From contig OY783194.1 in NCBI GenBank assembly GCA_963678675.1, positions 13,653,207 through 13,717,206 of the forward strand: a stretch of DNA of 64,000 nt. The letters run 5' to 3'. How positions within the stretch are numbered: the stretch's first letter is position 1; each line of letters starts with the position of its first letter. The notes beneath the pieces were generated by a model that was not told the DNA's origin, made no database searches, and worked only from the letters and a program-made list of their open reading frames with translations. The stretch is from Xiphydria camelus. Lineage: Eukaryota > Arthropoda > Insecta > Hymenoptera > Xiphydriidae. The translations under genes were made by a program, and so were the position numbers. This document shows, piece by piece, positions 1 to 11,973 of this stretch.

Positions 1-82
1 AGTAAGTGTTCATATATGACTAGGGATTATATATTTTCCGAGCTGTTACTTTTTAAGTCTGATGTCGCGAATGGACTATTAG

Positions 83-1730
83 GGGGTATTCCGGTGTAAC
101 ATCGGTCTTTTCAACCACTTTTTCGGGAATTTATTGTGGTGAACCTTAAAAAGATAACATCTTGAAATTTTTACTATATATTTATTGACAATTTAACGAC
201 CATTTAAAATTTTTTGGCGTTGAAATATCGAATTTTAATAAACTTTACAGTGCTTTAACTACACACAAGTAAAAGAAAAATTGATTGATGGTTGCCATGA
301 TCCCGATTGTTCTCCTTATCTGAAACTGAAAAATAATACGTCATTGTAATCTGTAGACCTTTGGCTACAGCCGGAACTAGAATGAAGTCAAAATATAAAA
401 AAGGTGTGAGTGCCGTTGTACTCACGGAGGATGTGTAAACATCTTACAATTATCTGCGGTCCGAGATTAATTGGGGAATATGACGTCGTAGTTCAACATA
501 AAGAAGTTTAATTTTTTCTATAATAAAATATTTATTATTATTATATTAGATTTATAACTTACTAGCAGCCCGTCCCGGCTTCGCACGGGTAGATTGTGGA
601 TTGATTTTGTCCGTCCACCATTGTTTAAATACATTTTTAATACAAAACTTTTAGTATTTTTCCCGGGCTACGCAATGGTCATATTGGATTTGACCTTGAC
701 CATGACCTTCAAGGTTATATCAAGGTCAAATTAATTTTTTTTCACGTTCAAATGTGTCCTTGACCATTTTTTCATGTTACCTTTATTGTCAGCGGAGGTC
801 AAATTTAGGTCAAGTATAGTTCGACTTTTTGAACACCCTGTATAAGATTTACTAACTCAGAAACCTTCACGGGCATGCGTCCAACCATTCCCCAAAGTTT
901 CATCGCAATCGGATGAACGGTTTAGGAAGGCATAATAATCATCCGTACCGGTATTTTTTGGACGCCCTGTATATAAGGTTTACTAACTCAGAAACCTTCG
1001 CGGGCATGCGTCCAACCATTCCCTAAAGTTTCATCGCAATCGGATGAACGGTTTAGGAAGGCATTTGATATTACCTTAAAGGTCACGGTCAAGGTCAAAT
1101 CCAATACGACCACTGGGTAGCCAAGGGAAAATCCTTAAAGTTTTGTATTAAACATTTTTCTCTAAAATGTTTTCCCGTTGAGATAATCCAGCTTGCGCGA
1201 ATAGTATGCGTAGTAGCGCCACACACACACTGACGCAGTCACATCTACATGACTTACGTCTGACGCTCAATTTCCTAGGAAGGTCGTACCGCAGAGCCAT
1301 AGCGTAGATGTTTACACATCAAAAATTGCACGTCTGGTGGAGTTTTAAATATTGAATTCCGATTTTTGTCATTTTTTTTCGAATATTTGAGTTAAAAACA
1401 AAAAACTATGACAGATATAACAATAATTCTAGTTCGGGCTACAACTGTGGATGTACCGAAGATATCATAAAAAAATCAGCGTAATCGGTTCACTAGTTTT
1501 TGAGATATCGTGGCAACCAATTTGCAAAATGTAGTTTCGAGAAAAACGTGTTTGAAAGTTAGGCTATACGTAACACAAGTGGCGCGTTTGCCACTATAAA
1601 CATCTGTAACTTTTCAACGACTTTGAATTTTGAAAAATCCTCTTACACACGTCTTTTAGAAATGTTATAGAAGCGATTAAGTGAGAAAAATTTTTTTCGA
1701 TTTTTTTGACCGATCACACCGGAATACCCC
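83..1730. mobile_element. TIR-bordered non-coding DNA element, about 1.65 kb
   Basis: The left end reads GGGGTATTCCGGTGT at 83 and the same sequence ends the element in inverted form at 1730, followed on both sides by ATCGGTC. TTAG lies just outside the left end (79-82) and again at 1732-1735, so the target duplication is TTA or TTAG with one base of uncertainty. No protein is visible inside. A Helitron-like end lies within it. Confidence 0.6.
562..1140 (-). mobile_element. Helitron-like 3' end with attached body
   Basis: Read on the minus strand, a GC-rich hairpin (ACCCGTGCGAAGCCGGGACGGG region, 569-592) is followed by CTAG and then T, which is the structure of a Helitron 3' terminus. The adjoining sequence holds two direct copies of about 95 bp (about 848-945 and 972-1067) and runs of 'tgaccttgacc'. 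The 5' TC end was not located, so the inner limit is approximate. Confidence 0.5.
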
Positions 1731-1797
1731 GTTAGCCCCGTCAAATGGTAGTTTGACCAAATAGTTATTTTCGTTATTAGGGCGTGAAGCGCTGTTT

Positions 1798-1856
1798 CTA
1801 ACGAGTGTGAAGTTTGCCGCACGAGCGAAGCGAGTACGGCAATCACACTCGTTAAA
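1798..1856. repeat. Short palindrome
   Basis: TAACGAGTGTGAAGTTTGCC and its near-perfect inverted copy flank a loop containing cgagcgaagcgag. It can fold into a hairpin of about 22 bp stem. Its function is not known. Confidence 0.6.
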
Positions 1857-1886
1857 GCGGCGCGAAACAACCGAATAACGAATTCT

Positions 1887-2050
1887 ATTTTTTGTCACAA
1901 GTGTCAAATACGAGGTTGACGATTTCACGCATTGCGCAGGTTATTTCACGCACTGCGCAACTTTTCACGAATTGGTGTGTGAAAGATGACTTCACATGCA
2001 TCGAGGACGCCCATGAAACCGAGTATTTGACACTGAGTGACAAAAACAAA
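1887..2050. repeat. Small inverted-repeat element
   Basis: The ends share TTTTTGTCAC, AGTGTCAAATAC and a following GG in inverted orientation (about 1890-1917 and 2018-2049), giving a MITE-like unit of about 160 bp with no coding potential. Confidence 0.45.
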
Positions 2051-2130
2051 ATTGCGGAAGTTTTTTTCTCGGCGGTCTTATGTTTTTGGGGTTGCTGAAT
2101 TCGAATTTATAGTTTGCTGCCTTATAGGAG
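2051..2130. repeat. Dispersed repeat A, left fragment (host of the EnSpm insertion)
   Basis: The sequence from 'cggcggtcttatgtttttgggg' to 'gccttataggag' continues directly at 7363 once the EnSpm-like element is removed. An uninterrupted copy lies on the opposite strand at about 17560-17960, and another partial copy at 55316-55360. Confidence 0.7.
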
Positions 2131-2137
2131 CCCATAC

Positions 2138-2330
2138 AGCACTGAAATATTGCAGCAATATTGTAGAAACATTGCGTCGTAAGATAGCAATATTGCAGCG
2201 AGATTATGAAATATTGCTGCAATATTGCTACAATGATGCAGCAATATTGAAATGTCCGATCTTCGCAATATTGCGTTGCAATATTCCAACAATATTGCGC
2301 TAAAATATTTTAGCAATATTGGTTCGAAAA
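2138..2330. repeat. Left subterminal repeats of the EnSpm-like element
   Basis: About ten imperfect copies of the palindromic decamer GCAATATTGC or its variants lie in 190 bp. Such clustered short subterminal repeats are typical transposase-binding regions of CACTA elements; that role here is inferred. Confidence 0.6.
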
Positions 2331-2611
2331 TGTAAATTTAATTTTTATTAAGCCTTGTGTCCACGATGTTAGAACTCGATCAGAATTTTAATTACTCACA
2401 CAGTGATTGAAAACTCGGACCGAGTTCTACCACCGTGGATATAAAGCTTTATAGGAATTCCTTTCAAATAAAAAGAACTGCAGTTCCAAAATATCACACG
2501 TATATTTTTTATATTGTTTTATAACTATGTTAATATATAATAACTGTAGTATCTGGCTATATACATATAATATACATATACAGCTACATTTGTACTTGAG
2601 AATTCATAAAT

Positions 2612-4412
2612 CTATTCCTTATCTTGTTCTTCTACCATAGCTTTCCCTAGTGCATGCTCCTGATTCGCCTTCCGTACCCTTCTTATTTTAGCTTGCGCTA
2701 ACCAGTTGCCAATTTGTTTTAATATTTCATTACTGGTGCCATTTGAAAAACGACTAAGAACTGCTTCTGCAATGAAAATATAAATTATTTCTTAATATCG
2801 AACATGATCATGATTTTACGACGTATAGAACTTACTTGTTATTACTTCAAGTATGAGTGATTCTTTAAAGGATCGTTTTCCTTTGCGACCATACACACTA
2901 AACAACTCCGCCAGTTCATCAGACATTATTTTCTTCATAATGCCGCTTATAACTGCATTAAAGTCGTCTCCTCCAATGGTTTTTACCATTTTAACCTATC
3001 ATATATTCCATATTATGTATTGTTACCTATTATGTCCGATAAATCGTTTGAGCACAAGTTATCATTTTGCTAACTCTACAATCTTATCTCAAACACGTCT
3101 TTCACATTTTGTACTTACAGAATATTTTCATATTTTTAACTTTTATACGTTTTTACAATTTGATAAGTATCGATTCATGTAAATTTATGGTGATGAATGT
3201 TGAAAAAGGTTTCAATCAGACAGAGCCTCAATAAATTAAATAAAATCAAAAGAAATTGTAAAACAACTAACGATGCGATTTAAAAAATCTTGATTGGCCA
3301 GCTCTATTTCAAATTGCTGAAGTTGCGTTATATCGCGTAGTGGCAAATTTACGTCTTCAACGGTATTTTGATCGCCAATAGGAATAAGCCGCTCTTCTAA
3401 TATTGCGAGCTTTGCATTTGTGCTGCGTACTTGGTAAAGTAAAAGGTTTTGTTTCCTCAATATTTCTTTCAGAAAACCTGCAAACGAAATAAAATATTAT
3501 ATATAATTAATAAATACGATAAACATCGTTATTTTCAAAATACCTTTTATTTCCTCTATATTGTTATTTGTTTGAGCACGAGTAAATGATGAGCAGTGTT
3601 CATTTTCCGAGAAAAATGACCCCTCGCGAATATTTCCTAACATGGATGAGTGATGGGCAATTGGTTCTGTTGTACAAGTATATCAGAAAAAAATTAATAA
3701 ATTATATTTATTGCAAGAAACACACATAGATGTATTTTCTGTAGAAATACCTTTCTGTGATAAATGCACGTCCGGGGTATTAGAGTCACTTTTCGCGTCA
3801 AAGCTAGCATTTCTCTCCTTTACAACACGCATATTTGAAATTTTCGGGCCGGATGATCTTTTACGGTCATCATTCTTTGGCCTCAGAGTAGAAGCTGGGA
3901 ACGTTGACAAAATAGTTTCTTCGAAATCCATGTTTTCTTCATCCGAAGAAGACAATTTGCGCTTTGCCTGTTCACGTCTTTTAAATTTCAACTTGATTTT
4001 ATGCCTCTCTTTTTCATTATCTGATAATGCGGAATCGTTTATATTGGATGTATCCTCGGCCAAAACCAGTTTTTCCATGCCTTTTTCGTAGGTAGCTGCG
4101 TTATGTATCAAATTGAAGAAAGGCAAACATTCGAAGTGTTAGTTAATACTTTCAAAAAATTACTTCACTAGCAATTTTCCTGACAGTAATAAACTGTGTA
4201 CCTGCTGTCCCAAATATTTTCTTAACCTCAAGAACTGACCAATCCTCATTGTCTTTTGGCATAAGTTCTTTAATAATTGCTTTATTTAAAAATAATTGAG
4301 TTTTCAAATGATCCGGCCAAATGCATGATATATTTTTGTTTAAAATCCTTAACCAAGCTGTAGGTACCAGCTGCAATCCATCATCGAACTCTACAATGGA
4401 ATATTTGCTCAT
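2612..4412 (-). CDS. DUF4806-domain protein, six-exon accessory gene of the EnSpm-like element
   Basis: Exon 1 (4412 to about 4170) starts MSKYSIVEFDDG and is the usual N-terminus of insect DUF4806 proteins, ending in IWPDHLK and a GT donor. Exon 2 (about 4095-3725) is a charged, low-complexity linker. Exon 3 (about 3662-3545) encodes EPIAHHSSMLGNI and ends in a GT donor. Exon 4 (about 3477-3270) ends with LPLRDITQLQQFEIEL, the start of the DUF4806 domain. Exon 5 (about 3010-2836) gives IGGDDFNAVISGIMKKIMSD. Exon 6 (about 2768-2612) gives NEILKQIGNWLAQAK and the stop. No disruption was seen in the exons I could read; splice sites are assigned by eye. The function of the domain is unknown. Position inside a transposon, downstream of its transposase, suggests an accessory TE protein rather than a host gene. 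Confidence 0.7.
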
Positions 4413-4606
4413 CTTGAGATCTAAAAATAAACGATAAGTTTATTTTAGTAGTTTGTTTGCATCTAATTGTATTATGTAACATATATAAATAGAACGTTTC
4501 GTACGTCAGATATTATGTCGATGGTTGCTTAATATTGAATAAGTAAGTAAAAGAAATTATTTTCATTTTGTTGCTGTACGTAATCGGTAGTGCAATATCT
4601 TCAACA

Positions 4607-6719
4607 TTAGTTTGTATGTATAAGAGGAAATATGACATAGTCTAGCCCATAAGGCATTCTCCATGCTTTACACTTAATTAAAGTTGCAGGCCAAATATCC
4701 GTCTTTATGTTATGTGTTGATACTATTTGGATATTCAGATCTCTCGATTCACAGGGTAATAAGTACAAATTTCCCACAAAATTAAATTTTTTCCCGATAA
4801 TATACATGGAAGTATCACTTCCTTGAACAATATTTTCTACCATAATGCAATCTCGGTTTTTCAAAATACAAAAGCAGTCTTTTTCATTATTACAGTGTAT
4901 GGTATATAAGTCGTTACTCATAGTTTTATACTGAACACGAATATTAATGGAATGATCTATCGGTCCATCGTTATGTACTTTGGCGAACCGTAGCTCTTTG
5001 TTATTTGAACAACTCTTTGCTTGATTATCTGAATTTGTTTCTATTTCGGAATACCTTTTCCATAACTGCTCCAATGGTTTCTCGTTTTTTCTCAGAAGCT
5101 TTTTTATAGAAGACATAAAATTCTCAAATCGGAAAGCACTGAATGAGTCCAGAGAGCCATAATTCCTTACGTCATTGCATAAATGCAATAAACCGTGTAC
5201 GTTATGTGATACAAATTGCTTGCCGTACAATTTCTCAAAAGACGTCACAAAATGAACCAGCAAAAGCTCAGCATATGATACATATTCATCGTCTTTGCAC
5301 ATAATTGGGTTTACTAAGATCGTTATAGCTACATGCAATGTCAGGAAATGTTTATATACATCACTTTTGACGATATTCTTTAATGCCAATGGTCCAGTGT
5401 ACAATAGAAAAGTTCTCAATTCTGTAGCTTTCCAATGTCGAAAATCAGAGAGAGCTCGTGGTCTTCGATTTAAATCATTTGGCACCGTATTCTGTAGTTG
5501 AAGAAGTGATGTTGAAATAATATTGATTTTTCTAACGGGTAATCGAATTGAGAGGGGTCCTGATTGTACCCAAAGTAGAATCAACTTTTTTACTACACCT
5601 AAACATACTAAGTGCATGTAATCGAGGGGAACGTTTGTTACTAATCCGAAGTGTGGTACTTCATTCAGAATAGAATTTTGTAATTGATAATCTTCATGGT
5701 AACAATTATTTTTGAATTCGTCGTCCGTTCTTAAACTGACATTATTATTCTGATTTTGTGGAAAGCAAAGTCTGTTGTTCACACGTTCTCCTTCTATTGT
5801 GCATTTAGTGCAACTATAAAATCCAGCATGACCTATGACACGTAAGACAAAAGATTTCGCTGGAGTATCGCATATCAACGCCCGCAACCTTATTTGTACG
5901 CTTTCTCCATTTTTAACGTATTCGTTAGTAATTAGGTTTTTTTAAATCATCTATTAATTGCCGTAGAAATGTATTACAATCGCTCGGTTTGGTATTTCCG
6001 AAATATGCTCCTGCGATATATACTTTTTGGGACACATCGTTCGAGAGTAGTATGGGCCACAGGGAAGCATTAGAAGATTTTGATATTGGCAACCCATCAA
6101 TATTTAGGAGTAAATTAATGTAGGAAACATTATCACTAATGTTTGCTAACATTTTTTCAATTACTCTAGAGACACCAAAGTAGCAAAATTTTCCATCTCC
6201 TAAAGAAATTACGTCACAATTCTTTGGCGTTTGTAACAACGTTCTGGTATCTTTTGGAAAATCACAGTCTGTGAATTTGTTAAGAATACCAAGCAACGAG
6301 TTACATGCATTGTGAGTAATATTATATGATACAGCCCATGATGCTATGGATTGTATAAAATTAGTAGTTTTATCATTATGTTCTTCTTCTTCCACATTCT
6401 TATCTTCATCATAAACATTGGTGCGCAAGTGATCGCTCATAAAATCATGATTTACATTTAATTCTGCATAAGCGTCAGTGTCAACTTGATTAATGCAACT
6501 ATCCTGAGAATTTTTATCATTTTCTGGATAATCTAGACTTGTGCTTGAATTGCTATGTAATGTACTTTTTTCTTTTGTTCCGAAATACTTTTTTGCGTAT
6601 TGAAAACGCGAACGTATTTTTATTTCTTCAATCTCCTCTTTAGTTTGTGCTTGAACCAATCGCCGTATTTGCCTGTCTGATATTTTTCCTTTAATTTTTC
6701 TCTGATTAGCCATGTCCAA
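4607..6719 (-). pseudogene. EnSpm/CACTA (tnp2-type) transposase, frameshifted
   Basis: Two adjoining reading frames form one protein of about 700 aa. The first part (6719-5925) starts MDMANQRKIKGKISDRQIRR and contains LLLNIDGLPISKSSNASLWP, a hallmark of tnp2-like animal transposases. The second part (5887-4607) contains ICDTPAKSFVLRVIGHAGF, a Cys pair (CTKC) with GERVNNR, PLDYMHLVCLGVVKKLILLW and LSDFRHWKATELRTFLLYTG, all in the family order, and ends in a C-terminal cysteine-poor region. The two parts are separated only by a one-base shift in a run of seven A (5940-5946 on the plus strand). The protein would cut and join the element's ends in the nucleus. It is called a pseudogene because of the shift; slippage at the A7 run cannot be excluded. 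Confidence 0.8.
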
Positions 6720-7225
6720 TTTTTTAGCATTTACATAAAATTTAAAATCTCTAGTTTTAATTTTAAGTTATCCATACCATACGAAAGGTAACCCTGTTAT
6801 AGAAAATTGATAGAAATAAATGAAAAAAATTATTCGGCAAGTAACAGAGAATTATTTTTCATAAACTGGAAGACGTTAAACTGATAGAAGCTATGTGTAT
6901 CTTATTATCTCATCAGACTTACCGTGAAAGTATAATTAGGTTATGTTAATCCATTTTATTCGTACCAATATAAATTATAGTAACGCACTATTAGTAACTT
7001 TTTACATGAAGAATTGCAATAGATAAAAATGTATTACTTAGTGAGTTTAATTCTCATCTATGTATAGTAAAGCAAGATCGTTCTTATTCACTTTTATTGC
7101 AAATTCCGCACGTAACACCTCATGTAACCATTCGTAGACAGGGTTATAAAACAGCGAGAACCAAAGCTTGCCTATTGCGATGATTTGCACGCCACTCGTT
7201 GGATATATGCAGTACTAAAGCATAA
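6720..7225. other. 5' non-coding part of the EnSpm-like element
   Basis: This AT-rich stretch lies upstream of the transposase start. I see no coding sequence and no certain promoter. Confidence 0.4.
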
Positions 7226-7350
7226 TATTGCAGGAAGTTTGCAGCAATATTGCAGCGCAATATTGTACGGACATTGTACTGCAACATTGCAGCAATATTT
7301 CGCTACAAGATGAAAGATTGCAAGATTCCTGCAATATTGCAGCAATATTT
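7226..7350. repeat. Right subterminal repeats of the EnSpm-like element
   Basis: Copies of GCAATATTGC and close variants occur here in inverted arrangement to those at 2138-2330, just inside the right terminus. Confidence 0.6.
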
Positions 7351-7362
7351 CATGCCGTGTGG

Positions 7363-7650
7363 GAGGTCGGCTTCATAGCCAAGAACACAAACAATCTGAA
7401 TTTTTTTAGCTCTTTTTTCAGTTTTTTGCTTATATCTCAAAAACTGTACGTTTTTTGAAGATGAGCGTTCCATACAAAATTAAAATAAAAAAAATTTCCT
7501 ACAAAATGCACTGGTCATCTTTGATTTTGTAATAAGCGGTCTCCGCGCTAGAGCTCAGTGAAAACCAGTGATTTTTTTTATATTTTCACAAAAACGTCAA
7601 AAACACCAACTTCCATCCCCTGCAACCCGAGAAATATATGTTAATAAACC
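7363..7650. repeat. Dispersed repeat A, right fragment
   Basis: It matches the minus strand of about 17560-17870 over 'ggtcggcttcatagcc', 'gcttatatctcaaaaactgt' and 'caaaatgcactggtcatctt'. No coding sequence is recognisable. It is the continuation of the fragment ending at 2130. Confidence 0.65.
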
Positions 7651-7849
7651 CTTATATCACGTGTAAGTACATTATATATCATAAAAAAGACGCCTGCAAT
7701 ATTTAATTTTCTCATAGATTTTTGTGAGAAGAAGCTTCTTTTGAATAAGTTAAATGGCAAGCCATGTTTGATAAAAACATTAAGAAATTATATTTAAAAC
7801 TTGTTAGGTAGCTGAGTCGATGGTTGCTAAAAGACTCAACGTGAGTTTA

Positions 7850-9035
7850 TTATCGACCCCCAATAAACACGATTACGTATAATATACGTATAATATATGG
7901 AAAAAGACGTATAAAAACCGTTCCGTATAAAAAATATACGTATATTAACTATACGTTTATTTAACGGTACGTTATAACCCGTATATTTTACCTATATTTT
8001 ATACGTAAAGTACTGAGAAACGTAAAATCTACGTATAAAACCGGTTCTCCGATAACTAAAATGAAGGCGTTCTTGGATACGTATATAATACATATTCGAT
8101 ATACGTACAATATACGTTTTTCGTTAAAGTTTATCAAACCGATCATGAGCCCGTATTGCTGATACGAATTTTATACGTATTTTATTCGTACATTTGTAAC
8201 GGTGCGTATAAAATGTGTAGGTATTAACTATACGTTTATTTAACGATACTTTACAACCCGTGTTTATTATCCACATTTTATACGCGCGGTAATAAAGAAC
8301 GTAAAATCTATGTATAAAACCGGTTCTCCGATAACTAAAATGAAGGCGTTCTTGGATACGTATATAATACATATTCGATATACGTACAATATACGTTTTT
8401 CGTTAAAGTTTATCAAACCGATCATGAGCCCGTATTGCTGATACGAATTTTATACGTATTTTATTCGTACATTTGTAACGGTGCGTATAAAATGTGTAGG
8501 TATTAACTATACGTTTATTTAACGATACTTTACAACCCGTGTTTATTATCCACATTTTATACGCGCGGTAATAAAGAACGTAAAATCTACGTTTAAAACC
8601 GGTTCTCCGATAACTAAAATGAAGGCGTTCTTTGGATACGTATATAATACATATTCGATATACGTACAATATACGTTTTTCGTTAAAGTTTATCAAACCG
8701 ATCATGAGCCCGTATTGCTGATACGAATTTTATACGTATTTTATTCGTACATTTGTAACGGTGCGTATAAAATGTGTAGGTATTAACTATACGTTTATTT
8801 AACGATACTTTACAACCCGTGTTTGTTATCCACATTTTATACGCGCGGTAATAAAGGACGTAAAATCTACGTTTAAAACCGGTTCTCCGATAACTAAAAT
8901 GAAGGCGTTCTTTGGATACGTATATAATACTTATTTGATATACGTACAATATACGTTTTTCGTTAAAGTTTTTCAAACCGATCATGAGCCCGTATTGCTG
9001 ATACGAATTCTCTATACGTATTTTATTCGTATACG
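7850..9035. repeat. 280 bp tandem repeat rich in 'tatacgta'
   Basis: About 3.6 near-identical units with a 280 bp period run from about 8040 to 9035 (for example TTTATCAAACCGATCATGAG at 8130, 8410 and 8690), preceded by a degenerate unit from about 7890. Apparent 100-aa minus-strand frames repeat with the same period and are a by-product of the repeat. The 200 bp before 7850 hold nothing recognisable. Confidence 0.85.
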
Positions 9036-11041
9036 AAAAGAAAGACTAGTACGCATGCGTGGTTCTTACTAACAAAGAGAGACTGCTAAGAGACATCTTA
9101 GAAGTAGAAACGGGAAAAGAGAGAGGTGTCGGTAGGCCGCGGTTAGACTACATTTCGTAAATTGTTATGAATGTAGGTTGTTGAAAATACAGGGAAATGA
9201 AAAGACTAGCGGAGCTGTCTTGAGGTAGCGCGCTGTTAACGACTTTCTCGCTAAAAGTCTGGAATCGAACTGCCTCTCGTAAGCCTTCCTGCCTTGGACG
9301 TACCCTCGGCAAAGGGTAGGTATCAAGATTAGATACCTGCTCTTTGTTTTCGGGTAGCGGGGCAAAACGGTCAGGTTGTTGCCTTTATGAACGGGATACT
9401 GTATGCATCTCTCTCGCAGTTCAAGTTTCCTTGTCTTACTGTCGCCTCTATTATGCCTTTATATGTACTTTATACTGTTGCGTTTTCTTGGAAGGTAGAT
9501 CAGATGCGGGGTGGAGCTCGGCAAGTCGTTCCCTTCGGTGCACGCTCTAATAAAGCACCGTCATAAATCTGTACGAATAAATAGCCTCGAAAGAAGTAGG
9601 AGTGTCGAATCCAGTAAATGACCGATTGGAAAAACCTAACACCTGGCTTATTCCGGCCCGACAAGGGTATCCTTGCCCAATTCATATAAATGAAAATCCT
9701 AGAATACAGTAATTTCGAAACATACATACGGCCTTAAATGAAAGTCTCGGTCATTACAAAATACGGTAAATATGAATAATGTAGCCGGATTAATAGTTCC
9801 GTAAATGATGATCAACGTGTAATAGATATACAGGGTGATTTTTTTAACTTGAGACAACTCAATATGTCGAAAAATACGTATTGCGCGACAAAATATCTTG
9901 AATAAAAAGTGAATACGGGTATTTTAAAAGTTTTAACGCCGAGTGACGCGCTTTCTTTTAGGACACATCGAATTGATTTTGTTTACCTCACTTGATAATT
10001 TTTATTATACGTAGGTATGTTCGATTAGTACTGGTACATGTATCTTATATCTGAATTATTTCAGACTTATATTTCTTCACCGCTCGTTAAGACTTAACAG
10101 TAACTGAATTCATGGGTATTTCTGGTAAAATTATCATAAATATAAAATTGCTATACAGGGTGTCCTAGAAATCATGCACAAACGCTTAAGGATAATGTTC
10201 CGTCGCATCGAGCGACGGAATATAGAGGGTTGATTTATAGCGTCAATCAAAATTAATTCGCCGACTATAATCAACGCGTCTTCGGCGAATAGACATCTCG
10301 GTAAGGAAAGATCGGAAATACCGTTCCCCGTTGTGACCGTTTCAATAGATACATACTATCAAAAAGCAATCCGAGCCGGCCTAAGGAGAGGAGTGTCGGG
10401 TGCAGTCGATGACAATCGGGGAAATTTAATGCCTGGTCTATCCAGGAAAAGAATTCACTGTTTTTGGGTAGCATGATACACCCTCACGGCCGAGAACGAG
10501 CGTCCGGCTGGCTCGACCGTTGAGCGCGTCACTCAGGTACCGTAGACCTCGGAAAGGCCCAGCGTCATCTTCTGCCCCACCGACATTCCTCCCCTAGTCA
10601 AGCAGGGTGCGTAACAACAACCGACACTACCTCCCACCATGACCTCCGTGCCGATAGATTGAGAGGTACATAACCCGAGACGAACCGCGTCGTCTTCAAT
10701 GTGCTACGGATCATCGTCGTGTAGTGTCTCGCAGTTCAATTGGCAAGTAGCAGTCCACGCAAGCAAACTTCGAGTATCACAACCAGCGCATTCAGGTGTC
10801 AATCCTTCAATTGAAGATCAAGTCTTAACCGCTCAACACGCGAAGTTCGACGGATAAGGTACCGTGTTCATTATGTCTAACGAATTCATAACGCACTAGA
10901 AAATTTAACTCACAAGGGGAACCCCGGCAGATGTCAAATCGATTTTGCCTTGACAAGTTTTTTGGTGAAAATATTTCGAAAAATATTAGAGACATGTTTC
11001 AGCTTTTTCTTTTAGTATAGTCGTATTAGATATTCGCGAAC
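9036..11041. other. Two kb with no recognised gene
   Basis: I see no convincing coding sequence. Two single 'acagggtg' motifs (9833 and 10156), like the ends of mariner-type MITEs, occur in direct orientation without partners. The stretch may hold old, diverged element remains. Confidence 0.4.
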
Positions 11042-11973
11042 AATTAATTAGGGACAGGATAAAACCGGTACCAATCGATAGAAAAAAGTCTCCTGAATAA
11101 CATATAGAAATGTGTAATCTTCAAATTGACGAGAAATAATGTAATTAATTGAAAACTATCTTTCAAAATCACTTCTGCCAAGAAATCGCGAGGCTATGTG
11201 TTTTTTCTGTAACCAATTTCATAAATAAAAATATCCCAATGTAGAGTAGAAAATTCTTTACCAATTTCAAGTCGGAACTTATAGTCTACGATGCACCGTT
11301 TTTGTGTAATTAATTATTAAACATATGTAATTCAAATTGGCTTAAATCGATCAGCTGATCGTTATGCGACGCTCCTTTATTACGCGCGCAGCTATAACGG
11401 AGGAAAGCGCGTTCCGCATACTATTCAAATTTACGCTTCATTATGTATTGATTTTTGTATCACTATCAGATCTTGCATCACTTTCCATTTACTATCTTCT
11501 TTTTGTTTGCTTTTAGCAATTAGAGTATTAATGCCTTTTTCTTTCACTACTCTGGTCTGAGTGTACCATCATTTACAGAAGAGTCACAGATAAAACAAAG
11601 ACCCGTTATCCTGTACAATCAAAAATAACGACAGTCTTACTTATGTTTATATTGTGAATTAACAAAATTGGATTTCTTAAACGACGTCCCATTTGACTCT
11701 ATGAAAATCCACTTTTTTCATTTACGAATAAAAAAAAAATGAGACGGTAAAAATGATTCATACTTTGGGAATTTGATTAGAACTACCCATAGAATTTAAT
11801 TTTCAAAAATTCATAAAGTTCTTATATTGTTGAAATTTCTGGTAGAAAGCTTATGTCCCTCCTTAATTAATTACATTATTTCTCGTCAATTTGAAGATTA
11901 CACATTTCTATATGTTATTCAGGAGACTTTTTTCTATCGATTGGTACCGGTTTTATCCTGTCCCTAATTAATT
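11042..11973. mobile_element. Non-coding element with about 113 bp terminal inverted repeats
   Basis: The arms 11042-11154 and 11861-11973 look identical in inverted orientation, starting AATTAATTAGGGACAGGATA. The 700 bp between contain no recognisable protein. Identity of the arms over more than 100 bp points to a recent origin or gene conversion. The superfamily is not clear. Confidence 0.7.

Larger units (their letters stand above)
2131..7362 (-). mobile_element. EnSpm/CACTA-like DNA transposon, 5.2 kb
   Basis: The borders are set by an empty site: dispersed repeat A is interrupted here but continuous at about 17850. The flanks share GAG (2128-2130 and 7363-7365), a 3 bp duplication as expected for EnSpm/CACTA. 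The ends are imperfect inverted repeats (CCCATACAGCACTGAAATAT on the left, CCACACGGCATGAAATATTG inverted on the right), followed on both sides by many copies of GCAATATTGC. Two minus-strand genes lie inside, a tnp2-like transposase and a DUF4806 gene. The frameshift in the transposase suggests the copy is dead. Confidence 0.8.

Noticed and set aside
1798..1856. Hairpin as a transcription terminator
   Set aside because: No bacterial context and no adjacent gene; small palindromes are common in this TE-rich DNA.
8124..8985. Three 82-100 aa minus-strand frames that repeat
   Set aside because: They are copies of one frame in the 280 bp tandem repeat, without similarity to known proteins.
10271..10474. 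Minus-strand 67-aa frame and neighbours at 9-10.5 kb as small genes
   Set aside because: No recognisable motif, start context, introns or conservation signal.
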